NCBI RefSeq assembly: GCF_000143415.4
Contig: NW_003314344.1
Span: forward strand, 640,296-681,884
DNA: 41,589 nt
Direction: 5' to 3'
DNA from: Selaginella moellendorffii
Taxonomy: Eukaryota; Streptophyta; Lycopodiopsida; Selaginellales; Selaginellaceae
Part shown: piece after piece, positions 16,825 through 28,380 of the stretch
Layout of the letters: each line of letters opens with the position of its first letter
Numbering within the stretch: the stretch's first letter is position 1
Position numbers and translations under genes: made by a program
The notes under the pieces: model-generated
Database searches by the model: none
The model's input: the letters and a program-made list of their open reading frames with translations, nothing else
Told to the model about the DNA's origin: nothing

Positions 16825-19195
16825 ATGGCGGATCATCCTCCTCTCTCTCTTGATTTTGTTCTTGCGATCGCCATGATCGCCATCGCTGCTCTCGCAAGAG
16901 GCGCCCACGCCCAATTCACATCCAATTCCACCGCCAATGCCACATTCTCGTGCTCCGACGCCTATACTTTCACCTCCAGGCAAATGGGAGCAAACATCCA
17001 GACAGTACTCGCCACTCTCCTCGATCAAGGCCCCGCCGCTGGAGGATTCAAATCCATGAGCTCCGGAAATCTGGGCGACACCGTCTATGGCCTAATCCAA
17101 TGCCGCGGCGACATCACTGCCCAGGAATGCTCCTCGTGCGCTCGATCGGCCTTCCAGCTCCTAAATTCCACCTGCGTGAGGAATTCCACCAAAGGGGGCA
17201 GGGTCTACCTCGATCACTGCTTCCTGCGCTACGAGGATCACTTCTTCTCCTCCACTCTCGACATCGTCTCCAGCATCGCCAATTGCTCGACCCCTTCCTC
17301 TTCCTTGGCGATTTTCCAGCCCAATTCCAAGACCGCTCTGGAGTTCCTTGAAATTAGGGTTCCTCAGAGCGCGAGAAAATATGTGGCGGCAGTGGCGGGG
17401 ATCGAGTCCGCGGCGCCGGCGTACGCTCTCGGTCAGTGCGTTCCGGATCTAAGCGCTGCCGATTGCGTCGCTTGCCTCGCCGCCGCGGAGAATGTGATCG
17501 CTAGCACTTGCCGCGGCGGCGGCGGAGGTGTTTGCTACTATGCTAGCTGCACGCTCTTCTTCCAGGGATCGAAGTTCTTCCAGGGCATTGCCGAAAATGC
17601 GACTCTCCCATCCGGTTCCAAAGGTATGAAATCGAAATCTTTCTTCTTGGATGAATTTCGAGTGAAAGGTTGCTTTCCTCTGTGTGTAACAGGGAAGAAA
17701 ACTTTGGGACTGGCAATTGGGATTCCAATCGCTGGTGTGGCGGCATTGCTGCTCCTCGTGCTCGGATATTTTATTCTCAAGAGGAGGAAAAAACTTCCTA
17801 AAAAGCAGGAACCAGCGCGTGGTATGTCGCTCTCGTTTACTCTCTAGAAAAAAATCCATTGTTCGTTACTTTTGGATGGTGTTTGCAGAGGAATTTGATG
17901 AGCTCCAGTTGACGTTGCATCGAGGGCCGGTGACTTTTTCCTATGATCTGTTGAGACGTGCTACTGAAGATTTTAGTGACGACAAGAAGCTCGGCGAGGG
18001 TGGATTTGGCGCCGTATATAAGGTGTGGATTTGATCACTCCCAGCATGGTTTCTCATTGTTTATTTCTCCTTTTTCTTTTTGCTACAGGGGACTTTTGGT
18101 GATGGGACCGAGATCGCTATCAAAAAGCTCTCGGTGTCTTCCAAGCAAGGGGAGCAGCAGTTTCTCAACGAAGTTAAGGTTATTGGCAGCGTACAGCACC
18201 GGAATCTTGTCAGGCTACTGGGGTGCTGTGTCGAAGGCAGTGAAAGGCTCCTGGTCTACGAGTTCCTCAAGAACAACAGCCTTGAAAAGGCTTTGCTTGG
18301 TAAGTCAACTTTCTTGCTTAGGTGGTTTGCATCTTATCTTTTCGCGTTGAGACAGACGACATGCTCAGTGAGGAAGAAACTCCTCGATTGTCCTTGACCA
18401 CCCGGTACAATATCCTGCTTGGAACAGCTCGGGGCCTCACGTACCTTCACGAGGATTCACAAATTCGAATCGTTCATCGGGACATAAAGCCCAGCAACAT
18501 CCTGCTGGACGAAACATTCGAAGCCAAGATATCAGACTTTGGACTGGCAAGGCTGTATGAAGAGGACGAAGCGACAGAGATCATCACGACAAAAGTCGCA
18601 GGAACCTAGTAGGTGATCCATCACTACACATGCAGACTAAAAATGTGATTTTCTTGCAGTGGATATATGGCTCCGGAGTATGCCTTTCACGGGCACTTGA
18701 GCGAAAAGGCTGATGTTTTCACTTTTGGAGTCGTGGTACTCGAGACTCTGGCCGGAAGAAAGAACAGGGACGTGACGCTGCCGGGACCCGAGCAATATCT
18801 TCTGGAATGGGTATGTAACTTGTTTTTGTCAAGAAAGTTATCCTCAAGCAAACTCTCTCTTTCCACAGGCTTGGCAGCTCCATTCCGATGGATTGCTTGC
18901 AAATCTTCTAGACCCCAAGCTCGTAAGATCCAGCAGCAACGAGCAAGAGAGAACGCTCGTCCAAGCAATCCACATCGCCCTTATGTGTACTCAAGCTTCC
19001 CCGCAGGACAGGCCTTCCATGTCTCACGTCGTAGCGATGCTCTCCGGCCATTCCAACGTCAATGTCCCGCTCTCTGCCACTTTCGACATCCAAGCTATGA
19101 ACCCAAGGTTCTACTCGTCATCGTCAAACTCCGCCGCCAGCGATCCCAAGAACAGGAGGTCCAAAACGTTTTCTACTCCCCCAGAGCCTCGATAG
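16825..19195 (+). CDS. CRK: Cysteine-rich receptor-like kinase (two DUF26/Gnk2 domains)
   Basis: Seven exons by GT-AG signals: 16825-17623, 17693-17821, 17889-18022, 18089-18299, 18356-18608, 18660-18810, 18869-19195. They total 2004 nt, exactly 668 codons with the TAG stop. Order: signal peptide (ends near AHAQ), Gnk2 domain 1 with C-x8-C-x2-C ([13 protein letters not shown]), Gnk2 domain 2 ([13 protein letters not shown]), membrane span (about 25 hydrophobic residues in exon 2), a basic stop-transfer KRRKK, then a Ser/Thr kinase. Kinase motifs are all present: GEGGFG, the Lys in [16 protein letters not shown], and MAPEYA. HRD marks an RD kinase, probably active. CRKs sit in the plasma membrane and act in stress and immune signalling. 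ATG 16825 was chosen over 16768 because it directly precedes the signal peptide. A decayed partial copy lies at 26353-27386. Confidence 0.95.
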
Positions 19196-19547
19196 TGCAG
19201 TGGGACTATTCTGGATTTTAAATTCAAGTAGCTAGGGTACTTGCGTATCCAGCTTTTCAGGCAACAAACTGGACGATCTTGAGGTTGAATCTTGGCCTCC
19301 ACCACCTCGAGTATTGTAGATGTTGCAGGTCCACTCACGGCTATGTGACTTCCCTTGAGGACTATTACATTTGAGTACAACTCTGGAAATCACCAAAATT
19401 CTTTTTTTTTTAGTGATCATTAGAAATTGTTTACCTGAATTGTGCCAATGCTATCTCCACCTCATCATCTGCTTGACAATACAAAATCATCTTAGCTCTG
19501 CATCCCGCACAATACTAAGAAATCAAGGTACCTGCTGAAAAGAATCT
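19196..19547. other. 3' flank of CRK gene
   Basis: Contains the CRK 3' UTR and the end of the opposing pseudogene. No other gene is recognised. Confidence 0.5.
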
Positions 19548-20885
19548 CTATGGCTTGACGCCACTTGTAAGAGTTTCCTCGTAGTACCTGTTGAACAGCT
19601 CCAACCAATACAAAACCTCCTGCTTTCCCGGGTCAAAACTTACATGAATGCCTGGTCCAGGGGACTCACGAATAAGTATCGCTTTTAACCCAGCCAAAAT
19701 ATTATTCTTTGGACATGACGACAACTTTGTCATGCAGAAGGTTTTCCTTGAGACGCTCCACCCGGGTGTAGGCGTTGGGATCGATACCCGCATTCAGTGC
19801 CAGGGCATTGGCCTCGTAGCTTGTCAACTTCTTGCGATGGTGCTCCCGTGAGCAGCCAGAAGCACGGGTTCGAGCGCCGCAGGTAAGCACCACTCTCGTA
19901 GAGCGGTCATTTCCCGCATCAAAGTTCTTACGTTGCTTTTCACCCTGCCTTCCAGTGCAGCTTCGAAAGAGATAACATGGCGTCTGTGCTGCAGAATGCC
20001 CACGTGGCTTCCATCTCGCAGCTGCCTGACATCCTCCTGCAGAACTCGAGGCTGTATCGTTGAACAAACAAAGCTCCTGCGACTTCTGTGTTGCTTCCAG
20101 GATATCACTCCCGTACCACTTCTCAAGCTCCCGAATGCTCATGAACTCCGACCCCGAGTGTAGATGGTCCTCCAAGCAGGTTGTTTACTGCAGACCAATT
20201 ATATGCAGCTTGCCAGCAGTGTCTCTGTAGAAAACCACCGCATCTACCCTGCCGTAATTGTACTGGATTGGCCAGAACATGAAGCCAGTTCCTTTCCCGA
20301 GCATTCCTGTGGCCACGTCGCCTGGGATGGTGGAGAAAGTAGTCAGAGAAAGCACATTGAGAGACAACCCGGAGGGATCAATCGTTAGTCCCCGACGCGA
20401 AATGACGTCGTTACAGAGCCCCTCGCACAGCCATCCAGCCTCGCTCCAATTCAATGGTGCACCCCGGGAGGCCATCCTTGCATAAGCCACCCAAGGGCCG
20501 TGGTCACCACCAGCATCCTCTTCTTTGCTTCTAAACTCTTCCACGTAGATTTGCTGGATGAAAGGCATACAGAACCTATTCGCGTATGCATATCTGGGAT
20601 CCACGATTATAATCCGCCTGTTGGTGCTGAAGTCCCCCACAATGTCCAGCTCTCAGACGTCCTCAGAGCATGGAAGTGCTTGTCGTTTACGAAGGCAGAG
20701 ATGACTGAATCCCAGTCTTCATAGCTGTCTAGCAGCTCGCCGACTTCCTTCGGCGTCAAGTCTGGCAATTCGGGAGGCCAAGACCAGCGTCCATCAGGAC
20801 CCACATCCAGGTCAAATTGCTGCGCTAGCAATTTCTTAGTAGCAATTTGTATGCAGGCCCTGTCCAGGATATCCAGCAGCTGTAG
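19548..20885 (-). pseudogene. Decayed gene of unknown family
   Basis: Convergent with CRK. A possible 3' splice site (ccctacag) opens the readable part at about 20880, so upstream exons are missing. The frame runs to about 20655, where a shift is needed to enter a 150-codon stretch (20640-20185). That stretch contains MPFIQQIYVEEF and a pattern GRVDAVVFYRDTAGKLHIIGLQ-like, reminiscent of restriction-fold (PD-(D/E)xK) or Crinkler/RHS-type proteins, but this is only a resemblance. An in-frame TAA then interrupts, the same frame continues to 19702, and another shift leads to the C-terminal 19548-19793 segment (ends LTSGVKP). Several pieces in alternate frames also read like protein. I cannot name the family. 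Confidence 0.6.
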
Positions 20886-20889
20886 GGGG

Positions 20890-21860
20890 TTTCAAAAGTA
20901 TAGTAGGGATAGTGAGGTCCAGGAATCAATCTTGAAGGAACTCTCCAATAATGCTTTTAAACTGACTTGAGGTTGAGACTGGGACTGAGGGGCCTTGGGT
21001 GGGAGTGAGCATGGACTCAGGTGGTGCCGGAGGGGCCACCCAAAGAAGTGCCCAAGAGCAGCTCCCACTCCCGAAAAAGAAATTGACTGCGGTGCTCCCG
21101 ACTTATGTGGAGTGGTGCCCCACTTGAGTACCTTGTGGCTCATTGGTCCTTGCCCTTCCTAGGGGCTTGGGCCTTCCCTTCGGGATGAAAGTGGGGGTGT
21201 AGAGGTATCCATACTGGGCCGTTAGGCCATAGTGTTTTGCCCCAATGTCTCGAAGCAAGTGTTGCACCCAAGACTTGGGATTTAGAAGGTCCCATGATCA
21301 AGTTTTATTATACCAAAGGATGTTAGGAACCTGGAGGCTTGGTGTGCTTGGCTGCTTGTGCCTGTAGGGAGTGTAGCCGAACCTTAAGTCCAATCTAACT
21401 TGGGGAAGGGGATTGGGAGAGATTTGGGAATCTGTAGATAGATAGCTAATGCTCTATTGCTTGTGCAGTGAGTAGTTAAAACTAAGTAGGACCAAGTAGG
21501 ACTTAGTACAATAGGTGAGAACTTTGGTGAGGGAGCTTAGCTAAAAAGCCAAGGTAGTGTTAGTCGGATAAACGAGGTTAGTTGACAAATTCGAAAGGAA
21601 AAATTTGTGGCTTACACTTAGCCTTTATGTTTAAGTGATTGGCTTCATCCTTTCGTCTAGGGGTTTAGTTTGGGGAGACGGGGGTAAAGGAGTAATTGTA
21701 GCATATGTGATTACGGGATAAGATTTGTATATATTATCATTGTGTATCCTTAGAATTTTAAGTGATAAATGAGGATAAAATAGCCACCAAGGGCTCTTTC
21801 ATCAAGCAATTGTCTCTTTTCTAGTTAACTTAAGGGAAAAGAGATAGAATGCATTACAAT
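20890..21860. other. Unassigned repeat-like DNA
   Basis: Moderately GC-rich to 21250, then AT-rich. The 83-codon minus-strand frame at 20892-21143 has no recognised domain. I see no LTR ends or tRNA. It may be old element sequence. Confidence 0.4.
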
Positions 21861-21863
21861 TGT

Positions 21864-22310
21864 ATTCATAATAATCTTTACATTCCGGAGATATGCCTCA
21901 CTAACAGATCTAAACACTTTTCATAAATAGCTAATGGCACTGAATGCAACTAACACATAGGGAATGATACCAAGGGTGTCTTGGCAAACACAATAAACTA
22001 TCATGTAGTGAATATTGAGGGACTAAATTCAATATCATAAGGGTTTTTAACATTGGCAAATGTAAATTAACAAATGAGATTCTCTAACCAAGTCAAGTAT
22101 ATTTAACTAATAGCATTAAAGAATTTTATCCTTATGCTCTTCTGCCCAAGTGCACACGTGAAAACCAGTTTTTCAACTAACTTAGATGGAGACTGATAAA
22201 AGCTGTAATAATATTGACCTCCTGTTATCATAGAGTAAAGAAAGGATATTTGAAAGGGCTCATCAATAGGAAACTTTTGATACCCACAGTCACATTCACA
22301 ACAATCTTGA
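21864..22310 (+). repeat. Dispersed repeat family A, copy 2
   Basis: Collinear with 1470-1915 in the same orientation, with many substitutions. Landmarks: ggagatatgcc, cataaatagctaa, gagggactaaattcaat, gagactgataaa, attgacctcctgttat. Confidence 0.7.
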
Positions 22311-23263
22311 CTTTCTTGCCAAATATTATCATAAATTACTTCAATTATCAAAAGGATCAAGATAAAAAATTTATATTTTATTATAAATATTTTTAAATTA
22401 AATACATTAAGGGTTTAAGAATATTCTAAGCATATTTAACTAGATAAAATTATCAACATAATCTATATAAGTTTATAGTATAATCTTAAGCTTTAATTCT
22501 ACTCTTTACCAAAAAAGGAGCAATCTTACCTTTTCAGCAATATAGAGTTTTGGAATAATCTTCTTCTTGGCAAAAGGGAGAACTAGCATCAGCTTGAGCT
22601 TTCTACACAAAGATTCAGCTAATTATAGAAAAATAGAAAGGATAGACATTCTAAAGTAAGTAATGAGAGTACTATTGATATTGGTGATGGTGCTACTGCT
22701 AAAAAATATTTATCTTTTCTTCATCTTTTAGCTTTTGAGAAATCAAAACCCACTAGAAGTTCATTCTAATAAGCACATAGAGTTCTAAGCAATGATAGAG
22801 TGATGTTTTAAATGGTCAGGAGATTGAAAAAGAGCTTAATTGGTGAAATAAAATGCTATAAGAATAGGTTTATCACCATAATGGCTCAAGACAATGATTA
22901 TGTGACTGATTGTGACCTTTGCTAATGAAAATTGTGGCTGTTTTGCATGTAAAAACTTTTTGAATGCATAAAACTCTACTAAAGTACCTTGGAACTGCTT
23001 AGGAGCAAAAAGAACCTGTGTAAGCATAAGATATTGTGGCAATTAGATTCCATAATTTCAAGATGGTTATAAGCTTCAAAATTAGTCAATGCATCCTTAA
23101 GAATATATGCCCTTTTCTTGATAGGGCTCTTGATTGGTTTATATATGGTGTATCTACTTTTCCCAATAGTAGTTTTTCACTATTGTAATCATTGCAAGCA
23201 TAAAATGGAGAACATTTTTATGATAATAATATATTTTTAATATTTAAATATATAATTTGAAAT
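22311..23263. other. AT-rich gene-free DNA
   Basis: No domain, tRNA or element end is recognised. It serves as the 3' flank of the lectin ORF on the minus strand. Confidence 0.5.
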
Positions 23264-24202
23264 TTAAATATTAGGTTTACTTGTCCACAATAAAGTTTTA
23301 TGACCATTTAAAGAAGAAGTCACTGTTAAATATCCATCATCTTCCATAGTTACAATAGCAAATATTAAACAACTTTTGTAAAAGATATTATTTTTCCACA
23401 TAATATTTTTGTTATCATCTATTATAAGTAAATGACCATCAAGTTGGAAATGAAGATAACAAAATGTATCATAACTATAAGACATTGTAGACCATATAGT
23501 TCTATGGTTATTTTCAGTCTCAATTACAAGATTATAGTTCCTTAAACTTGCTCTAAATTTGTTATTTGTTAATATCAAACTATTTCCATTTATTATATGT
23601 GTACCAAGAAACTCTAGAGGGCCATTTATTAATTGTGTGTGATATGGCCAACATTGCAAAGTATCATATTCAATAATATTATGAATATTATTTGGTAGAC
23701 TTCTTTCATCAGGTAAGCCTTCATGATAGTCTAAAGTAGGATAAATTTCATTAAGATATCTTACACGACCTCCTAAGGCAAAATAATCTATTGAGAAATA
23801 TCTATATACAATAATAATCATGCCTGGAGCATTTGAACAAGCATGATATTCTAGAAGGTGCAACATTTGCAAAAATGTATTGCGAACATATGTAGGATCA
23901 AATTGGAAAGAAGGTGGTAGTGGAATGCAATTAATATAATTTGTTATGTCACCAGGATGTATATAAAGTCTAATTACTATATCTTGATAATGAATAAAAA
24001 TTGTGCGAAAGTATTCGATGCCATAATATATTGTTATGGGTTGAGTAATATCTATTGCTTCTATTAAACGTCTAAAATAATCTATAATTCTAATTATATC
24101 TCGATTACTAAAATGGCCACTTTCTCCAATCCATCTTCTTTGTGGAGGTTGAGAATAACAAGAAAAAATAAATATTAATATCCACAAGAGCATATAAATC
24201 AT
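23264..24202 (-). CDS. Secreted protein with C-terminal B-lectin-like domain
   Basis: 312 codons, single exon, very AT-rich codons (many Ile, Tyr, Asn). The N-terminus is a clear signal peptide (hydrophobic core LLWILIFIFSC). Residues about 30-180 form an unknown domain rich in Ile and Tyr. From about residue 200 the sequence fits a bulb-type (GNA-like) mannose-binding lectin fold: GTHIINGNSLIL opening, then three repeated strands NYNLVIE, FQLDGHLLIID and MEDDGYLTV, each ending in an IW/LLW segment (IWSTMS, IMWKNN, LLWTS). The canonical QxDxNxVxY sugar sites are only partly kept, so binding is uncertain. A long open frame in such AT-rich DNA is unlikely by chance, which argues for a maintained gene. 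A TATAA-like run (tttataaa) lies just upstream of the ATG. Confidence 0.75.
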   Translation of the reverse strand: MIYMLLWILIFIFSCYSQPPQRRWIGESGHFSNRDIIRIIDYFRRLIEAIDITQPITIYYGIEYFRTIFIHYQDIVIRLYIHPGDITNYINCIPLPPSFQFDPTYVRNTFLQMLHLLEYHACSNAPGMIIIVYRYFSIDYFALGGRVRYLNEIYPTLDYHEGLPDERSLPNNIHNIIEYDTLQCWPYHTQLINGPLEFLGTHIINGNSLILTNNKFRASLRNYNLVIETENNHRTIWSTMSYSYDTFCYLHFQLDGHLLIIDDNKNIMWKNNIFYKSCLIFAIVTMEDDGYLTVTSSLNGHKTLLWTSKPNI

Positions 24203-25870
24203 TTTATAAATCTCATAAACTTAGTTATGCTTAAATAAGTCATTCTAAAGTTAATATTACCTTACATATTATCCTTTTATAAGTTCACTTAAGCCTTATG
24301 CTTTTCTGAATTTATAAAAATAGTATTCATCCATAAACTTTTTCTTTATACTTTATTTTGTATAGGTAATATCTTAGTTTTCCCTTTTTTAAGCTTTTCA
24401 TAAAAAATTTAATAAAGAAACTACAGTCCAAGGAATATGAAAATGCAAGAAAAAAACAATTGCCACTCCAACCTTCATCCCTCCAGCCAGCTGTGCTATG
24501 CTAGCCAGCCACTCCAACATCACAAAAAAATTTTTAAAAAAGACACCAAGCAGAAAAATGCCACTTACCGTTCAAATAGTTTATGCTTCTAAGACTTTAA
24601 ACATATAATCGACTATAATTTAATATTGTTTTTCCTTCCTAGATTTCTTGGTTAGACAGTAGTGAAACTCGATGCCCACGATGATATTAGCAATAATATT
24701 TCATGGTGGCTTTACATAGTAATGCAAGTTCAAGAGGTGAAATATATGATGCTCCCTATTTGGTCAACAATGATCATATTCTCAACATTGTACACAAAAG
24801 TGAGCAATATGTTTTTGAGCAAAGCACTACTATAGACATGCTAGTAGGTAGCTTCAATACCACCAGCATTTCTATCAACATTTTACACACTAATTGTCAT
24901 GATCTACAGCCCTTCATATGAATGGCTTCTAGTTACAGCAGCCCATAAGCCAATAGGCAATGAGTGTAGAATCTCCAACCTGCACTGAATAGGAATTGGC
25001 AAGGTAGTTGTAATAGTTGCAATGGTCTGTGCCACTGTTGTGGAGATCTTTAGTTGAAATCTGTGGCAAGAAGAAATTCAACTCCTCTTTTGAGCATCTT
25101 CTAGTAGATACCACAATACTCTTTGGTAGGACTGTTTGAGATGCCTACATTAGCCAGCTGGATTTCTTCTACTATTAGTCAACTAATGTGTGGCAAAAAA
25201 AAAAAAAAAAAACTGTAATGAAAAGAAGAAAAATAACTTTGGATAATACCTGAAATTAGGAGTATGCTGGATTTTACAACTTCCTTATATAGACAAAACA
25301 ACAGAGTCAACCTTATAAACTTGAGAGCTACTTGAGGGAACTTCACATGCAATTTCAAAGACACAGCAACAATACCTAGACTACTTTGGTCAAAGGAGTT
25401 GTTTTATCCTAATAGTGCAAATCAAGAAAATTATAGTTGATATTGCCTCAGCAATTGTAGATATAGTGAACCTTCAACTCCAACTCACACCGTTATAATA
25501 GTTAATAATAAGCATAGCTAAAATAATCATTCCAACTATCATGGACATGTGAAGAAGGTGCTGGTCTACTTTTGTTCAAAAGGATCCTCCTTATCAAACT
25601 AATTGCCTCCAAATGATGAGATGCAAGGCTAATATCCTCCATAACCTAAAGCTATTGTGTAAAGTCCAAGATACAACAACACTTTCTATTTTAGTGTGCT
25701 AACAAACCATGTTGATGTGTTCATTTCACATGGAGAAGGTTTTAGTGAGGGCAAAGTCTGAATGTAAGCACCACTATTTCTTAATGATAATATATAAGAG
25801 AAAGAATTTTTATTCTCAACCTCTTACCAAAAAATAGATGATAAAAAATATAAAGCTGGTATTATATTTT
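24203..25870. other. AT-rich DNA without a supported gene
   Basis: Includes an uninterrupted A run of about 19 at 25195-25213. Frames at 24703-24921 (+) and 24929-25114 (-) are short and carry no recognised domain. Nothing further is assignable. Confidence 0.5.
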
Positions 25871-25879
25871 CCCCACTAA

Positions 25880-26205
25880 ATGGTGAGTACCCATATCTTC
25901 ATGTTAGACCACTAGTATGCTAAAATAACATTAAACTCAATTTAACTCTATTTTGCGTGTTGGTTTTGGCATTAGAATGTTAGAAGCTCTAAAACTATTC
26001 TAGTGTTACTCTGTGCTTCTATCCTTTCACTCCTTAGATATAAGTTCTAGGAAGTTTTAATATCACTCTATGTTCATATTCCTTTGCTCTTTGGGCTGTA
26101 CGCTCAAGAATTTGTGCTCTTGTCCCTTTGCTCCTTAGGTTGTATGTTGAAGAGTCTCTTCATGCTCTTGTTCTTTCACTCCTTGAGTCTAAGCTTTTGA
26201 AATTA
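25880..26205 (+). repeat. Minisatellite-like repeat family B, copy 2
   Basis: Opens with gtgagtacccatatcttcat, the near reverse complement of 1160-1180. From about 26005 four units of about 50-60 bp follow, each with a core like 'TGCTCTTGTCCCTTTGCTCCTTAG'-type text (unit cores near 26010, 26070, 26120, 26160). The orientation is opposite to the copy at 905-1185. Confidence 0.65.
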
Positions 26206-26352
26206 AATTTCTTGGGAGGTCACTTAACCTAGTATTATTCAAACCTAAAGACGCTTAATCCCAAATATCTTAAGACCCTTAACCAATTGGAAAAGAGGGT
26301 GTACTTTTTGTTATAGTCCCTTTATATTTGAATCCTAATGGTCAAGTAGCGA

Positions 26353-27386
26353 GCATGAGGAAATATGTGGCAGCACTGGTGGGGATCGAGGCCATTCCAG
26401 ATCTAAGCACTGTTGATTGCGCCACTTGCCTTGATCGCTAGCACTTCACAGTGGAGGTGTTTGCTACTATCTTCTTCCAGGGAATCTCGAAGTTCTTCCA
26501 GGGCATTCCCGAAAATGTGACTCTCTCATCCAGTTCCAACGGTACACTTTCGTCTTGGATGAATTTTGAGTGAATCTTTTTATCTTTCTTGTGATATGCT
26601 TTATTTCGTTAAAGTGGGACTTTTCATTATCCCACTTATGGTGTGTGGCCACATGCCATTTTTATAACAACAATAAAAAATTGAAGTTTTAACTTTATAA
26701 TTTATAAATTTAAAACTTTTCATATGATTTTGTGTTATAATGTTGTGAAATATAAAAAAATAAATTAAAAAACTGATAGAAATATTAATAAATATTAATT
26801 AAGTACTAGGAAATGGCATGTGGACACATGCTAATTAATGTCCCACTTTACTGAATAAGTCCCACTTTAACGAAATAAAGCATTGATGTAACCTTTGGGA
26901 CTTGGCAATTGGGATTCCAATCGCTCGTGTGGCGGCATTGCTGCTCCTCATGCTTGATATTTTATTCTCAAGAGGAGGAAAAGTGTTCCTAAACAGCAGG
27001 AACCAGCCCGTGGTATGTCGCTCTCATTTACTATCTAGAAAAAATAGATGGTTTTTTTAGAAGAATTTGATGAGATCCAGTTGACGTTGCATCGAGGGCC
27101 TGTGACTCTTTCCTACGACATGCTCAGACGTGCTAAGAAGATTTTAGTGATGACAAGAAGCTCCACCAAGAAGCCCCAGGTGGATTTGGCGCCGTGTATA
27201 AGGTATAGATTTGACAACATGGGTCCTCATTATTTCTTCCTCCTTTTACTCTTTGCGACAGGGGACTTTGGTGATGAGACCAAGAACGCTATCAAGAAGC
27301 TCTCAGTGCCTTCTAACCAAGGGGAGCAGCAGTTTCTCAACGAAGTTAAGGTTATTGGCAGCATACAGCAAAGCAAGAAAATTTGA
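26353..27386 (+). pseudogene. Truncated duplicate of the CRK receptor kinase gene
   Basis: It corresponds to about 17368-18200 of the intact CRK, from the second Gnk2 domain through the membrane span to the early kinase domain. Introns are retained at the same positions (e.g. gtatgtcgctctc at 27013), so it arose by DNA duplication and not from mRNA. It has many indels and stops: part of Gnk2 domain 2 is deleted near 26400, and the GEGGFG loop region near 27160 is altered. It lacks the signal peptide, Gnk2 domain 1 and the catalytic HRD/DFG half. The intron after the second Gnk2 part carries a MITE at 26596-26883. Confidence 0.9.
26596..26883. mobile_element. 288-bp MITE in the CRK pseudogene intron
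   Basis: The ends are perfect inverted repeats of about 27 bp beginning ATGCTTTATTTCGTTAAAG. Subterminal sequence (ccactt...cacatgcca) is also inverted. The interior is AT-rich with no ORF. TGAT flanks both ends (26592-26595 and 26884-26887) and is a possible target-site duplication. The corresponding CRK intron at 17624-17692 lacks it. I cannot assign a superfamily from this duplication length alone. Confidence 0.85.
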
Positions 27387-27389
27387 CTT

Positions 27390-28380
27390 GGCCATTAATA
27401 TTTTACTCCTATCCTTTGATTATTGCATCAAATAAGATAGGATTGCTACTTCTATATTGGGGATAACCTTTTTATTTCATAACAATTACCATGTTCACCC
27501 TTAGTAAATTTTATCATCATTTCCCATTGTGCATATAATCATAGTTCAATTTTATAACTCTTCTATGGGTCTTTCCTTAGAGACTACTTTCTTGGACTCA
27601 CAATACTATTGTATTGTCATAAATCATTTCACCTCTTAGTTACCATAACCAAGTTATACTATTACCAATTATTCAAATCATTACTATAAATTAGAAATTA
27701 TGTTCTTTAACCTAATAAAGAATTTATCCTTGATTAGCAATAAGATCATCTAGTGATCCCACATAGGTTTTTCATGAATTGTTGACCACAACTACAAGAG
27801 CGTCCCCAACACTTAGCAAGCTAACCCTATTCGTGACAACCAAGATTGAGTGTTTCCATCCCATTTACCATGTTCCCCTGTTAAACTTTTATACTAGATT
27901 TATTAACTATGAATTATGACTTTAGGGCATCTTTCATTTCTAGCCTCCCAAACCAAATGCCTTTCAAGCGGGATTTTAACCCAAGCTCCATGCATCTACA
28001 AATGATATCACACAAGATGTTTAGTGTAACTCTCTATATCAGTGTACCAAATTTATATCAATACTAATTAATGTTTCTTTTATATACCCAAACTCTATAG
28101 TAAATCCCTGTAGAATAAGGACTCCAACAGAATCAATATGACCCAAGGAATGCTAATGTGACTGAAAAAGGCTATATTCATATGGTGGGTGATAATAATA
28201 TAAACATTTAGGAGTTCAAACTTAAAGTGAATATAGTGAAATGTTTAAAAGCTAACTATAACTCCTCCAGGAGATGAAATAATCAATGCTCCTAATGCAG
28301 GCATTACCTACTTCGATACCTTAATGGTTTCGCTCTAGCCCTATGGCCAACTCTCAATGCAAAGAGATCTTGCTGTTATC
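27390..28380. other. AT-rich gene-free DNA
   Basis: No coding domain, RNA gene or repeat end is recognised between the CRK and ABCG pseudogenes. Confidence 0.5.

Noticed and set aside
23264-24202. Lectin ORF as a proven horizontal transfer
   Set aside because: AT bias alone can reflect local mutation pressure; no phylogenetic evidence is available from sequence alone.
24703-25114. Short ORFs on both strands in AT-rich DNA
   Set aside because: No domain, no conserved motif and lengths expected by chance.
25195-25213. Poly-A run as the tail of a LINE, SINE or processed pseudogene
   Set aside because: No retroposon body or target-site duplication was recognised beside it.
26005-26205. CRISPR-like repeat-spacer array
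   Set aside because: Units are diverged tandem repeats without constant repeats and unique spacers, and the genome is a plant.
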